Shown one piece after another: positions 8,715 to 16,462 of a stretch of 64,000 nt of DNA. Made by a program: the position numbers and the translations under genes. How positions within the stretch are numbered: the first letter of the stretch is position 1; every line of letters starts with the position of its first letter. The notes below the pieces were generated by a model. That model worked only from the letters and a program-made list of their open reading frames with translations, was not told where the DNA came from and did not search any database. The DNA comes from Oscillospiraceae bacterium (GTDB lineage: Bacteria > Bacillota > Clostridia > Oscillospirales > Oscillospiraceae). The stretch spans positions 1 to 64,000 of the forward strand of contig CAJTCG010000011.1 of assembly GCA_910574635.1 (NCBI GenBank). The letters are read 5' to 3'.

Positions 8715-9997
8715 TCAGCGTTTCCCTAACACTGCTTTTGTTAAAACAATAGACTCTGTATTTGTTATGATTTTATCAATAAGCAACAATGACAAATTTG
8801 AATCATCCAGCATATCTGGATTTCCTTTTAGCCATGTTTCAACTTCTTCAACCGGATAAGTCTTTAACTGCCTATAATAGGAGCCACATTTATCCTTGCT
8901 TACAGCTCGCACAAGTCCTATATACGCACCAATATGATTTGAATCAATTCGAATTGCCTCCTCATATTGTTGTATGCCTTTTTCAATATCTCCGGCATTT
9001 AATGACATTGTACCAAGCCGAACCAAGTTATCGGCCTGTGTCTTTGTCTGCACTTGCAATTGTGATTCTATTTCTATCGAACTTGATTTTGTATGGTTAG
9101 TTTTGCCTTTTAAAATTTTTCCAATCCCCCGCAACAGGTCCTGCATGGCTCCCACCTTACCCATATCCTGGGCCTGGAGCTTGGCAAACTCCTTGGGCAT
9201 ATCATAGGCATCCAAATTTTTATAGCAAGGAATCAGATGCTTGTTCTTGTCCTGGGCCATCAGTTTCAAAAACCGAGACCACTCGTTTTTTACCCACGCG
9301 GCGTTGAAATACTCGAAGCCCGTACCAAACACCAGCATAATCTTGGCGGAGTTCAGCGCGGCGAAGATGTATGGCTCTTACTCCGTTCCCAGTTTATCCT
9401 CCAGGGAGATACGAGAGAAGAACGCCCGGTAGCCTTTTTCGGTCAGGGCATCATACACATCTTGGGCGATAACACTGTCGATGGTACGACTCCCGCTTTC
9501 GTCTGTCTCTTTGTAGCAGATGAAGATGTCGTAGGGTTCCTCTTTGCCGGAGACTTCCAGTATACCTTTGCGGATATTCTCAATGGTCTTGGCCTCGTCC
9601 CGGTAGAGCCGTCGGGCGATGGGGTCAGCGTTCTCGCAGGCTTGATCAAAGTCGGCATTCTCCAAGATGCTGTCGAAGGAAGAGCGATGGCAAGTGGGAA
9701 CCTTCTTCCCCGTAGCCGGGTCATCTACGTATTCAATACCATACCGGCAAAGCACCAGCCCCCAATAGGCTTCCGCTTCCTCGGAAAAGTCCGCCACAAT
9801 GCTCTTATACACCCCCGCCGCTTTATCGAATTCACAGGCCTGCCGCAGACGGTCCGACCTAGCGAACAGGGTGAATTTTTTTCGCTGTCTTGGTTGGGAA
9901 TGGTCTGCTTGCTGCCGCAGTATTCACACTCCGCCACGCTTGCGCCATCGGCAAAGTTCAGATCGCCGCCGCACATTTTGCATTTGATAACTGCCAT
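8715..9997 (-). pseudogene. TIR-domain protein with N-terminal zinc ribbon, broken by two lesions
   Basis: Read from ATG 9997, the product would start with a zinc ribbon (IKCKMCGGDLNF ... CEYCGSKQTIP) and then carry a TIR domain: YDIFICYKETDESGS, YRAFFSRISLEDKLGTE, and AWVKNEW with the WxxxE-type glutamate typical of TIR NADases. A TPR-like tail follows. The run of 7 A (minus strand, near 9876-9882) puts the frame off by one; one more A restores EKKFTLFARSDRLRQACEF. A TAA at 9378-9380 replaces the Tyr codon expected in LGTE-Y-EPYIF, after which the frame is intact. Family members are associated with NAD depletion and phage defence; this copy looks inactivated. Confidence 0.8.
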
Positions 9998-10001
9998 GGT
10001 C

Positions 10002-10211
10002 TTAAGCCCTCTCATTTGTTTCTTTCTGCACAATTTCCATATGATTCATAGAAAAGTCCAAACAAGTCGTCATCAGCTCTGTCCGTGTATACCCGGTGGC
10101 TACCGCGATTCGGTCCAGCTCTTGCACCATGTCACGGGGCATCCGCATAGAAACAACTGTTGATTCACCGGCGTACTTCTTTGGTTTGATCCGCAGTGTT
10201 GGTTCTTCCAT
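10002..10211 (-). CDS. Ribbon-helix-helix (CopG/Arc-like) DNA-binding protein
   Basis: A 69-residue basic protein. The segment STVVSMRMPRDMVQELDRIA followed by TGYTRTELMTTCLDF fits a ribbon-helix-helix fold (beta strand, two helices). I chose ATG 10211 because it follows GGAGGTGTGCTCA; an upstream ATG lacks such a site. The gene ends 4 bp before the TIR gene start, so the two formed an operon and this small protein may have been its repressor. Its partner gene is now broken. Confidence 0.7.
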   Translation of the reverse strand: MEEPTLRIKPKKYAGESTVVSMRMPRDMVQELDRIAVATGYTRTELMTTCLDFSMNHMEIVQKETNERA

Positions 10212-10298
10212 TGAGCACACCTCCAAGTTATTGCTCTTATCACAATACAAACGTAAACAGGACGCGGGAAAATATGGAAAATCGCAAAAATTTTCGTA

Positions 10299-10341
10299 AG
10301 AAGAAGCTCCAGCAGGGGTTAACCATGCTGGAGCTTCTTCT
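10299..10341. terminator. Strong hairpin between the RHH gene and pgsA
   Basis: A perfect 16-bp inverted repeat, AGAAGAAGCTCCAGCA (10299-10314) and TGCTGGAGCTTCTTCT (10326-10341), has an 11-nt loop. Neither side has a long U-run, so termination efficiency is uncertain. The remainder of 10342-10430 contains no recognisable gene. Confidence 0.5.
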
Positions 10342-10430
10342 GCACTATGCTCTGTTTGCTGACGGTGTTGGTTAAAATCAGTTCCTCATCACTATAAAGC
10401 CAAAGACAGCGGGGCTTTTTTGCGTACTGC

Positions 10431-11018
10431 TCAAGCCGAGCGGATAACATCTTTGTTTTTCAGGAAGTATTCCACCCCAGAGTACAGAGTCGTCAAGGTA
10501 ATGACCCAGCCGCAGATAATGTCCACCCACAGGATCGGGGGACGCGGGGCGGGGAACTGGGACGACAAATGCATCTGCATCTGAGCCGCCTCAATCTGAG
10601 GCCCCAGAGCCAGCATCACCACGATACACACCATGGTGGAGGCTGTTTTCACCTTCCCGGACCACCCGGCGGCAATCACCCGCCCGTTGTCTGAGGCGAT
10701 CATCCTAAGGCCGCTGACGGCAAACTCCCGGGTGATCACAATCATCACCATCCAGGCGGGCATCCGCCCGCACTCCACAAACCACAGCATGGCCGCCACC
10801 ACCAGAATCTTGTCCGCCAGAGGGTCGGCGAACTTACCGAAGTCCGTGACCAGGTTGTATTTCCGGGCGATTTTCCCGTCCAGCATATCCGTCAGGCTGG
10901 CGATGATGAAAATTGCCAGGGCCGCATAGTCCGCGCCGGGGAAGCCCCAGTACAGCACCGCCAGGAAAATGGGCGTCAGGATGATGCGGAGCATGGTCAG
11001 TTTATTGGGCAGATTCAT
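10431..11018 (-). CDS. pgsA: CDP-diacylglycerol-glycerol-3-phosphate 3-phosphatidyltransferase
   Basis: This integral membrane enzyme makes phosphatidylglycerol phosphate, the committed step to phosphatidylglycerol. The 195-residue protein has the CDP-alcohol phosphotransferase motif D-x2-DG-x2-AR-x8-G-x3-D-x3-D, seen as LTDMLDGKIARKY then DFGKFADPLAD, and hydrophobic helices throughout. The start MNLPNKLTMLRI at 11018 overlaps the upstream gene's stop as ATGA; the frame is open further upstream, but that part lies inside the neighbour. It is the last gene of the rimO operon. Confidence 0.93.
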   Translation of the reverse strand: MNLPNKLTMLRIILTPIFLAVLYWGFPGADYAALAIFIIASLTDMLDGKIARKYNLVTDFGKFADPLADKILVVAAMLWFVECGRMPAWMVMIVITREFAVSGLRMIASDNGRVIAAGWSGKVKTASTMVCIVVMLALGPQIEAAQMQMHLSSQFPAPRPPILWVDIICGWVITLTTLYSGVEYFLKNKDVIRSA

Positions 11019-11290
11019 AGGTCCTCCTTCTCCGGATAGGGTTTGTCCTTCCAGTACCACCATTTCAGCTTCTCCGGGTCCCTGGTCTCGTGGTCCGCGT
11101 AATACACCGCCGCCCGCCAGACGTACAGGGCGCAGCGGTCTTCCTGGTAACCCTTCATCAGGCATTCTTTCAGATACAGCTCCTCCGGGTCCCGGCCCCG
11201 GAGGTCCGAGACCTCCCGGATTCCCAGGGCCTCCATGACGGCGGCGATGCGGGCCCCCACGCCGGGGATTTCCCTCAGGGGGCTTTTCAT
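11015..11290 (-). CDS. Helix-hairpin-helix protein of the Cdd1 ('pathogenicity locus') family
   Basis: The 91 residues begin with a helix-hairpin-helix-like motif, LREIPGVGARIAAVMEALGI, and continue with LYLKECLMKGYQEDRCALYVWRAAVYYADH, which matches my memory of the small Cdd1 family. Function is unknown; HhH motifs usually bind DNA without sequence specificity. ATGA overlaps join it to rimO upstream and pgsA downstream, so the three genes are translationally coupled. Confidence 0.75.
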   Translation of the reverse strand: MKSPLREIPGVGARIAAVMEALGIREVSDLRGRDPEELYLKECLMKGYQEDRCALYVWRAAVYYADHETRDPEKLKWWYWKDKPYPEKEDL

Positions 11291-12609
11291 ACCCGCTCTC
11301 CGGTGAGCTCGCCGTCCATCACCCCGGTGAGGCGGACGGTGACGAAGTCTCCCGGCTCCGGCTCCTCCCCGGCGGAAAACCAGATGCGCCCGTCGATCTC
11401 CGGAGACTCGGCGTAGCTCCGGCCATAGAACAGCTGGGCCTGGCCGTCAAAGCCCTCGCAGAGGACTTCCCGCTCCTCTCCCAGGATAGACTCGTTGTAA
11501 GCGTCGATGACGTCGGACTGCACGTCCACGGCGATCTCCGCCCGGCGGGCGGCTTCCTCCGCGTCCACATGCTCCATCTTCGCCGCCCGGGTTCCGTCCT
11601 CCGGGGAGAAGGGAAACACCCCGGCCCGCTCGATTTTCTGTTCCCGGAGAAATTCACACAGCTCCCCGAACTCCGCCTCTCCCTCTCCCGGAAGCCCGGC
11701 GATGAGGCTGGTCCGGAGGACCAGGCCGGGGATGCGCCGGCGAAGGGTGCGGAACAGCGCCCGGATGGACTCTTTGGTGTCCCGGCGGTTCATGGCCTTT
11801 AAAATGCCGTCGTTGCAGTGCTGGATGGGGATATCCAGATAGGGGAGGATCTTCGGCTCCGAGGCGATGGTGTCGATGAGCTCCTCCGTAATCTCGTCGG
11901 GGTAGAGGTAGTGGAGGCGTATCCAGTGGAAGTCCAGCCCGGCAAGCTCCCGGAGCAGGGCGGCCAGCTGGTGCTCGCCGTTTAAATCCGTGCCGTAGCG
12001 GGTGATGTCCTGGGCAATGACCAGCAGCTCCTTGACCCCGGCGGAGCTGAGCTCCGCCGCCTCGTCCAGCAGCTCCGCCATGGGGCGGCTGCGGTACTTG
12101 CCCCGGAGGGAGGGGATGACGCAGTAGGCGCAGTGGTTGTCACAGCCCTCGGCGATGCGGAGATAGGCATACCAGGGGGGCGTGGAGAGGATGCGGGGAC
12201 CGTTCTGGGGGGCGGTGTGGATGTTCCCCAGATGGCAGGGCCGGAGGCCGGCTTCCATGACCTCGGAAATGGCCCGGACAATGTCGCCATAGCTGCCGGT
12301 ACCCAGGATGCCGTCGATTTCCGGCAGCTCCTCCAGCACGTCCTTTTTGTAGCGCTGGGCCATGCAGCCGGTGACCAGAATCTTTTTCAGGCTTCCGGCC
12401 TGTTTCAGCTCCGCCAGCTCCAGGATGTGGTCGATGGCCTCCTCACAGGCGGAGGCCAGAAAGCCGCAGGTGTTTACCACCGCCGCGTCGGCCCCGGCGG
12501 GGGAGGGGGCGATCTCATGGCCTGCGGCCTGGACCAGGGACATCATCTGCTCGCAGTTCACTTGGTTTTTGGCGCAGCCAAGGGAGAGGAAGTATACCTT
12601 ATAGGGCAT
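11287..12609 (-). CDS. rimO: Ribosomal protein S12 methylthiotransferase RimO
   Basis: This radical-SAM enzyme adds a methylthio group to the conserved aspartate of ribosomal protein S12. The 440 residues show the UPF0004 N-terminal domain with SLGCAKNQVNCE and the other cluster cysteines, then the radical-SAM CxxxCxxC in EGCDNHCAYCVIPSLRG, and a C-terminal TRAM-like segment ending near VTVRLTGVMDGELTG. RGKYRSRP following the motif is typical of RimO rather than MiaB. AAAGGAGG precedes ATG 12609. Repeat family A lies just upstream. Confidence 0.95.
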   Translation of the reverse strand: MPYKVYFLSLGCAKNQVNCEQMMSLVQAAGHEIAPSPAGADAAVVNTCGFLASACEEAIDHILELAELKQAGSLKKILVTGCMAQRYKKDVLEELPEIDGILGTGSYGDIVRAISEVMEAGLRPCHLGNIHTAPQNGPRILSTPPWYAYLRIAEGCDNHCAYCVIPSLRGKYRSRPMAELLDEAAELSSAGVKELLVIAQDITRYGTDLNGEHQLAALLRELAGLDFHWIRLHYLYPDEITEELIDTIASEPKILPYLDIPIQHCNDGILKAMNRRDTKESIRALFRTLRRRIPGLVLRTSLIAGLPGEGEAEFGELCEFLREQKIERAGVFPFSPEDGTRAAKMEHVDAEEAARRAEIAVDVQSDVIDAYNESILGEEREVLCEGFDGQAQLFYGRSYAESPEIDGRIWFSAGEEPEPGDFVTVRLTGVMDGELTGERV

Positions 12610-12689
12610 GGGGGCCTCCTTTGCTTCCCCCTGCCAGGGGGGAGGGGTTTTTTCCGGCCCTTCGGGCAGGGGGGGATTTCAGCCATGAT

Positions 12690-12781
12690 GATGGCTGGTT
12701 CATTGCACCCCCCATTTTCTCTTTTTCTTCCAGAAGAAAAAGAGAAAACGGGCCGTGCACGGTCCAAAAGAGAAAAAGAAG
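12690..12781. repeat. Structured intergenic repeat A, copy 1 (92-bp identical core)
   Basis: The 92 bp are identical to 28812-28903. The core holds a long hairpin with arms TTTTCTCTTTTTCTT and AAGAAAAAGAGAAAA, and the short palindrome CCGTGCACGG. Related but diverged hairpins flank it from about 12622 to 12800: CCCC-TGCCA-GGGG, GCCC-TTC-GGGC and AGCCAT-GATG-ATGGCT. It occupies the space between rimO and the XRE gene. The rest of 12801-13007 shows no gene. Open frames through the element are artefacts of its palindromes. Confidence 0.85.
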
Positions 12782-12992
12782 GATCGCCCCTGCGGGGGGA
12801 CGTGGGACGGGAGTCGCGCAAGAGGTGCTTCCTCCGGGTACGCATGTCTTCTGCCCGCGGCGTAGTCTGAGCGGGGGTTTTGGTGGTTGTCGAATGGACC
12901 AGCTCCTCTTTCCGCTGCCGCTAATCTGGTGGTAGGGGGTGGATATCCGCCTTTTTCCGGGACTGCCTTTCTATCGATAGACCACCCTGTGG

Positions 12993-13014
12993 GGCCTGAC
13001 CCCCTGGTCAGGCC
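12993..13014 (-). terminator. Hairpin containing the XRE gene's stop codon
   Basis: GGCCTGACC (12993-13001) and GGTCAGGCC (13006-13014) are perfect 9-bp arms around a 4-nt loop. The TGA stop of the XRE gene (13008-13010) lies inside one arm. No U-run follows, so this may stabilise the mRNA end or be a weak terminator. Confidence 0.4.
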
Positions 13015-13256
13015 ATTCCCTCAGGGTCCCCTCGCCATGTGGGGTCATCGGTAATGCCTACTAAATAGTCTGTGGAGACATGGAAATGCTCCGCCAGAAT
13101 TACCAGCTTGTCAATGGTAGTACTGCGCCCACCACTTTCCAGCATGCTGATGGATTTATGTGTAAGCCCTAAAATCTCCCCCAGCTGCTGTTGGGTAAGC
13201 CCCTCCGCTTTCCGAAGTTGATGAACCCTGTCTTTTAATAAAATCACTGTTTTCAT
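13008..13256 (-). CDS. XRE-family helix-turn-helix regulator (cassette 1)
   Basis: An 82-residue Cro/CI-type protein whose HTH spans about residues 9-62 (LRKAEGLTQQQLGEILGLTH, then ISMLESGGRS), with the family-typical LAEHFHVSTDYLVG after it. I prefer ATG 13256, about ten bases after AGGGG; two in-frame upstream starts have no RBS. It is divergent from a small helical-protein gene at 13335, and an inverted repeat straddles that gene's -10, so it probably represses the neighbour. The same arrangement recurs at 28964-29499. Confidence 0.85.
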   Translation of the reverse strand: MKTVILLKDRVHQLRKAEGLTQQQLGEILGLTHKSISMLESGGRSTTIDKLVILAEHFHVSTDYLVGITDDPTWRGDPEGMA

Positions 13257-13267
13257 AAAATTACCCC

Positions 13268-13311
13268 TTGACATGTTCCTATAAGTGGAGTATACTCTAC
13301 CCATAGGAACA
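13268..13311 (+). promoter_or_regulatory. Promoter and operator between the cassette 1 genes
   Basis: TTGACA (13268-13273) and TATACT (13291-13296) are 17 bp apart and point at the gene starting at 13335. TGTTCCTAT (13274-13282) and ATAGGAACA (13303-13311) form a 9-bp inverted repeat bracketing the -10, and AGTATACT at the centre is itself palindromic. Binding there would block this promoter. Confidence 0.7.
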
Positions 13312-13334
13312 TTTTCAATAGGAGGATATCCTCA

Positions 13335-13583
13335 ATGTTTGATATTTTAACCGCCATCCAGTATGGTGACCTCACCAGCCTGCGGGGCAAGATGCCCATG
13401 GAAGCGCCCTATACGATTGCAGAGGAGCGCATTCTGCGCCGGCTGAACGCGCTGGAGCCAAAGGCGGCTGACGATTTCCAGCATGAAATACAGGCCTTGG
13501 CCCTGGAACAGCGGGACGCGGCTTTTCATAGCGGCGTCCGTTTTGGCGCACAGCTCATGGTACAGTTGTTAGAAGATTTTTAA
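13335..13583 (+). CDS. Small helical protein of XRE cassette 1, DUF6809-like
   Basis: An 82-residue soluble, mostly helical protein. The C-terminal FHSGVRFGAQLMVQLLEDF resembles the conserved F-x-x-G-F/V-R-x-G-x-x-x-x-E end of small clostridial proteins I associate with DUF6809; this is recollection, not a search result. RBS AATAGGAGG precedes ATG 13335. The promoter overlaps an inverted repeat that the divergent XRE protein probably binds. Function is unknown. The gene converges on recX with no room for a separate terminator. Confidence 0.65.
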   Translation: MFDILTAIQYGDLTSLRGKMPMEAPYTIAEERILRRLNALEPKAADDFQHEIQALALEQRDAAFHSGVRFGAQLMVQLLEDF

Positions 13584-14200
13584 TCCTCTTGCATCTCCTC
13601 CCCCAGCCGCCTCCAGGCGGACTTAACCTCCCCCCAGGGGAAGCCCCGGCGCAGCAGCGCATTGGTCAGCCGCCGCTTTTCCTTCTCGTCCGGTGTGCGG
13701 CCCCGGAGCTTGCTTCGGAGAAACGCGTCCACCTGCCCGCCGTCCTCGGGAAGCTCCTCCAGCGCGTCCTCCCACAGCTCCCGGGGGACGCCTTTTTCAT
13801 AGAGCTTCTCCCGCACCCGGGCGGGGCCGTAGCCCAGCCGGGAATAGTGCCGGACCAGGGCGGCGGCGTATTCCGCGTCGTTCAGAGCCCCGATGGCCTC
13901 CAGCCACTCGGCGGCGTAGCGGGCCTCCGTCTCGCTGGCCCCCTTCTCCTGGAGCTTCCGCTCCAGATCCCGGCGGCTCATGGCCCGCTTGCCGATGAGA
14001 TCCGCCGCCGCCGCCCGGGTGTTGGAGACTCCGGCGGCCTCCTTCAGCCGCTTCAGGGTTTCCTCGTCCAGCTCGTCCCCGGAGCGGAGGCCGAAGTCCA
14101 GCAGCTCCTGCTCCGTGATTTTCAGACAGGCCCCGTCCCCCAGGAAGACCAGGACGCGGCCTTTTTTATGCTTCGACGCCTCTACTCGCTCTACCCGCAT
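13580..14200 (-). CDS. recX: Regulatory protein RecX
   Basis: RecX binds the RecA filament and limits its activity. The 206-residue protein has the usual three-helix repeats, visible around IGKRAMSRRDLERKLQEKG, EWLEAIGALNDAEYAAALVRHY and the C-terminal EKRRLTNALLRRGFPW. It starts 2 bp after the recA stop, so the two are co-transcribed and probably coupled, the common bacterial arrangement. The N-terminal 60 residues are the typical Firmicutes extension. Confidence 0.93.
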   Translation of the reverse strand: MRVERVEASKHKKGRVLVFLGDGACLKITEQELLDFGLRSGDELDEETLKRLKEAAGVSNTRAAAADLIGKRAMSRRDLERKLQEKGASETEARYAAEWLEAIGALNDAEYAAALVRHYSRLGYGPARVREKLYEKGVPRELWEDALEELPEDGGQVDAFLRSKLRGRTPDEKEKRRLTNALLRRGFPWGEVKSAWRRLGEEMQED

Positions 14201-14202
14201 GG

Positions 14203-15312
14203 TCAGTTGCCGGAGTCGTCGAAGTCGTCGGCGCTGACGTCCACGGCCCGCCCGGCGGCCTTGGCGGCGGCCCGGGCCTGGTTGCTCATGAGCTTGTCGA
14301 AGTTCTTGCGGATGTCCGCCTCCAGCTGGTCCCGGATCTCCGGGTTCTCCTGGAGGTACTTCTTCGCCGCTTCCCGGCCCTGGCCGATGCGGGTTTCGCC
14401 CATGGAGAACCAGGAGCCCGCCTTCTGCACCAGATCCAGCTTCACGCCCAGGTCGATGAGCTCGCTTTCGCGGACGATGCCCTCGCCGTACATGATGTCG
14501 AACTCCGCCTCCCGGAAGGGGGGCGCCATTTTGTTCTTTACCACCTTGGCCCGGGTCCGGTTGCCGATGAGCTCACTGCCGTTTTTGATGGCCTCGATCC
14601 GCCGCACGTCGATGCGGACGGAGGCGTAGAACTTCAGCGCCCGGCCACCGGTGGTGACCTCCGGGTTGCCATACATAACGCCCACCTTTTCCCGGAGCTG
14701 GTTGATGAAAATGACGATGGTGTTGGTTTTGCCGATGGCGCCCGTCAGCTTCCGCAGGGCCTGGCTCATCAGCCGGGCGTGGAGGCCCACGTAGCTGTCG
14801 CCCATCTCGCCCTCGATCTCCGCCCGGGGCACCAGGGCCGCCACGCTGTCCACTACAATGACGTCAATGGCCCCGGAGCGCACCAGGGCCTCCGTAATTT
14901 CCAGGGCCTGTTCGCCGGTGTCCGGCTGGGAGATCAGCATGTCCTCCACCTTTACCCCCAGAGCGTGGGCATAGGTGGGGTCCAGAGCGTGCTCCGCGTC
15001 CACGAAGGCCACCTCGCCTCCCTGCTTCTGGGCCTCGGCCACCACATGGAGGGCCAGGGTGGTCTTGCCGGAGGACTCCGGCCCGTAGATCTCGATGATG
15101 CGCCCCTTGGGGAGCCCGCCGATGCCAAGAGCCACGTCCAAAGCCAGGGAGCCTGTGGGGATGACCTCCACATTCAGGGCCGTCCGGTCCCCCAGGCGCA
15201 TAATGGAGCCCTTGCCGTACATTTTTTCAATCTGGCTCATGGCGCTGTCGATGGCTTTTTTCTTGTCCGCCGCCGGAGCCGCGGTGGGCAGGGGCGCTTT
15301 ATCCTTTGCCAT
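14203..15312 (-). CDS. recA: Recombinase RecA
   Basis: The ATP-dependent strand-exchange protein and SOS co-protease. The 369 residues contain Walker A GPESSGKT near residue 76, Walker [13 protein letters not shown], loop L1/L2 signatures such as [23 protein letters not shown] with [14 protein letters not shown], and an acidic C-terminus ending [11 protein letters not shown] 15312 follows GGGAGGAAAT. recX follows directly. A half-site resembling a LexA box (TGTTCG) lies just upstream, but no full palindrome is visible, so SOS control is not shown. Confidence 0.97.
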   Translation of the reverse strand: MAKDKAPLPTAAPAADKKKAIDSAMSQIEKMYGKGSIMRLGDRTALNVEVIPTGSLALDVALGIGGLPKGRIIEIYGPESSGKTTLALHVVAEAQKQGGEVAFVDAEHALDPTYAHALGVKVEDMLISQPDTGEQALEITEALVRSGAIDVIVVDSVAALVPRAEIEGEMGDSYVGLHARLMSQALRKLTGAIGKTNTIVIFINQLREKVGVMYGNPEVTTGGRALKFYASVRIDVRRIEAIKNGSELIGNRTRAKVVKNKMAPPFREAEFDIMYGEGIVRESELIDLGVKLDLVQKAGSWFSMGETRIGQGREAAKKYLQENPEIRDQLEADIRKNFDKLMSNQARAAAKAAGRAVDVSADDFDDSGN

Positions 15313-15371
15313 GCTGATTTCCTCCCGAACAGTTATATAGATAATTTATGAAATGCTTTCTAAAACACAAA

Positions 15372-15566
15372 TCAGAATTCCTCCGGCTCCCGGGGGAAGA
15401 TGGCGGCGCAGAGGATGTAGGCGATGATGCCGCTGCAGCCCATGGCGGAGAAGATGATCCAGGCCAGCCGCACCAGCGTGGGGTCCAGCCCGAAGTATTC
15501 GGCGATGCCGCCGCACACGCCGTCCACCATCTTGCCCCGGTTGATTTTATAGAGCCTCTTTTCCAT
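15372..15566 (-). CDS. Small PspC-domain membrane protein
   Basis: A 64-residue protein that is essentially one PspC domain. It has a basic N-terminus (KRLYKINRGKMVDGVCGGIAEYFGLDPTLVR, read in parts) followed by one transmembrane stretch LAWIIFSAMGCSGIIAYILC and a short charged end. PspC proteins sit in the membrane and are linked to phage-shock-type envelope stress; stand-alone short versions are common in Clostridia. AGGAGGAATT precedes ATG 15566. It lies between prmC and recA on the same strand. Confidence 0.85.
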   Translation of the reverse strand: MEKRLYKINRGKMVDGVCGGIAEYFGLDPTLVRLAWIIFSAMGCSGIIAYILCAAIFPREPEEF

Positions 15567-15581
15567 AACAATTCCTCCTGT

Positions 15582-16448
15582 TCAGATTTCCTGGCAGAGG
15601 GTGCCCAGCACCACTCTGGGGATTTTATGATGGTCCTTGATGATCTGCAAATCGCCGAAGCCCTGGCTCCGCATCAGCCGGAGCACCGCGTCCGCCTGGC
15701 CGATGCCCACCTCAAAGTAGATCCGCCCGCCGGGGGTCAGGGCCTCCTTCCACTGTTCCGCAATGGAGCGGTAGAAGTCCATGCCGTCCGCCCCGCCGTC
15801 CAGGGCCATATGGGGCTCATAGTCCCGGACGGAGGCTTCCAGCCCGGCGATGTCCCCCGTGGGGATGTAGGGCGGGTTGCTGACAATGCACTGGAACTCC
15901 CCCAGGGAGCGGGCGGGCTTTTCCCGGGCGTCCATCTGAATGGGCATAACCCGCGCCGAGAGATTGTTTCGCCGGATGTTCTGGCGGCAGATTTTCAAGG
16001 CGCTGTCGTCGATTTCCCCCAGCACCACCCGGGCCTGGGGCGCCTGGGAGGCGATGGCCAGGCCCACGCAGCCGCTGCCGGCACAGAGGTCCAGCACCCG
16101 GCACTCCCCCAGCGTCTGTATGTAGGCGATGGCCTGTTCGGCCAGCACCTCGGTGTCCGTCCGGGGGATGAGCACGTCCTGGGAGATGTCCAGGGGGAGG
16201 CCGTAGAATTCCCACTCGCCGATGAGGTAGGCCACCGGCTCCCCGGCCATGCGCCGCTCCACCAGCCGCCGGACCTGGGCCTCCCGCTCCGGAGAGGCGT
16301 AGAGGCGGCTGTCCCTCTGGAGCTCCTCCCGGCTCTTGCCGGTGCCGAAGCACACCAGCTCCCGGGCCTCCAGGGTGGAAGACTCCACGCCGCTCTCCCG
16401 GAGCCGCTGGCGGACGTCCAAATACAGGTCATTATAGGTTATCGCCAA
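15582..16448 (-). CDS. prmC: Peptide chain release factor N5-glutamine methyltransferase
   Basis: PrmC methylates the glutamine of the GGQ motif in release factors RF1 and RF2, using S-adenosylmethionine. The 288 residues comprise a helical N-terminal domain and a Rossmann methyltransferase domain with VLDLCAGSGCVGLAIA for SAM binding and the catalytic NPPYIP. It is transcribed with the DUF1385 gene, 14 bp upstream, a conserved clostridial neighbourhood (often with rpmE and prfA). Confidence 0.95.
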   Translation of the reverse strand: MAITYNDLYLDVRQRLRESGVESSTLEARELVCFGTGKSREELQRDSRLYASPEREAQVRRLVERRMAGEPVAYLIGEWEFYGLPLDISQDVLIPRTDTEVLAEQAIAYIQTLGECRVLDLCAGSGCVGLAIASQAPQARVVLGEIDDSALKICRQNIRRNNLSARVMPIQMDAREKPARSLGEFQCIVSNPPYIPTGDIAGLEASVRDYEPHMALDGGADGMDFYRSIAEQWKEALTPGGRIYFEVGIGQADAVLRLMRSQGFGDLQIIKDHHKIPRVVLGTLCQEI

Positions 16449-16462
16449 GGGAACTCACCCCT

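Noticed and set aside
9876..9882. Programmed -1 frameshifting at the A7 tract of the TIR gene
   Set aside because: The heptamer permits it, but an in-frame TAA further on still ends the product inside the TIR domain, so the gene is best treated as decayed. No stimulatory structure was established.
12558..12967. Similar peptides encoded by both copies of repeat A on the minus strand (both contain SFSLLDRARPVFSFSS)
   Set aside because: Identity follows from the 92-bp DNA repeat. The frames cross perfect hairpins, have no proper start signals and differ in their ends, so they are not genes.
15313..15360. LexA box upstream of recA
   Set aside because: Only a half-site (TGTTCG) is visible, without the palindromic partner, so I do not claim an SOS operator.
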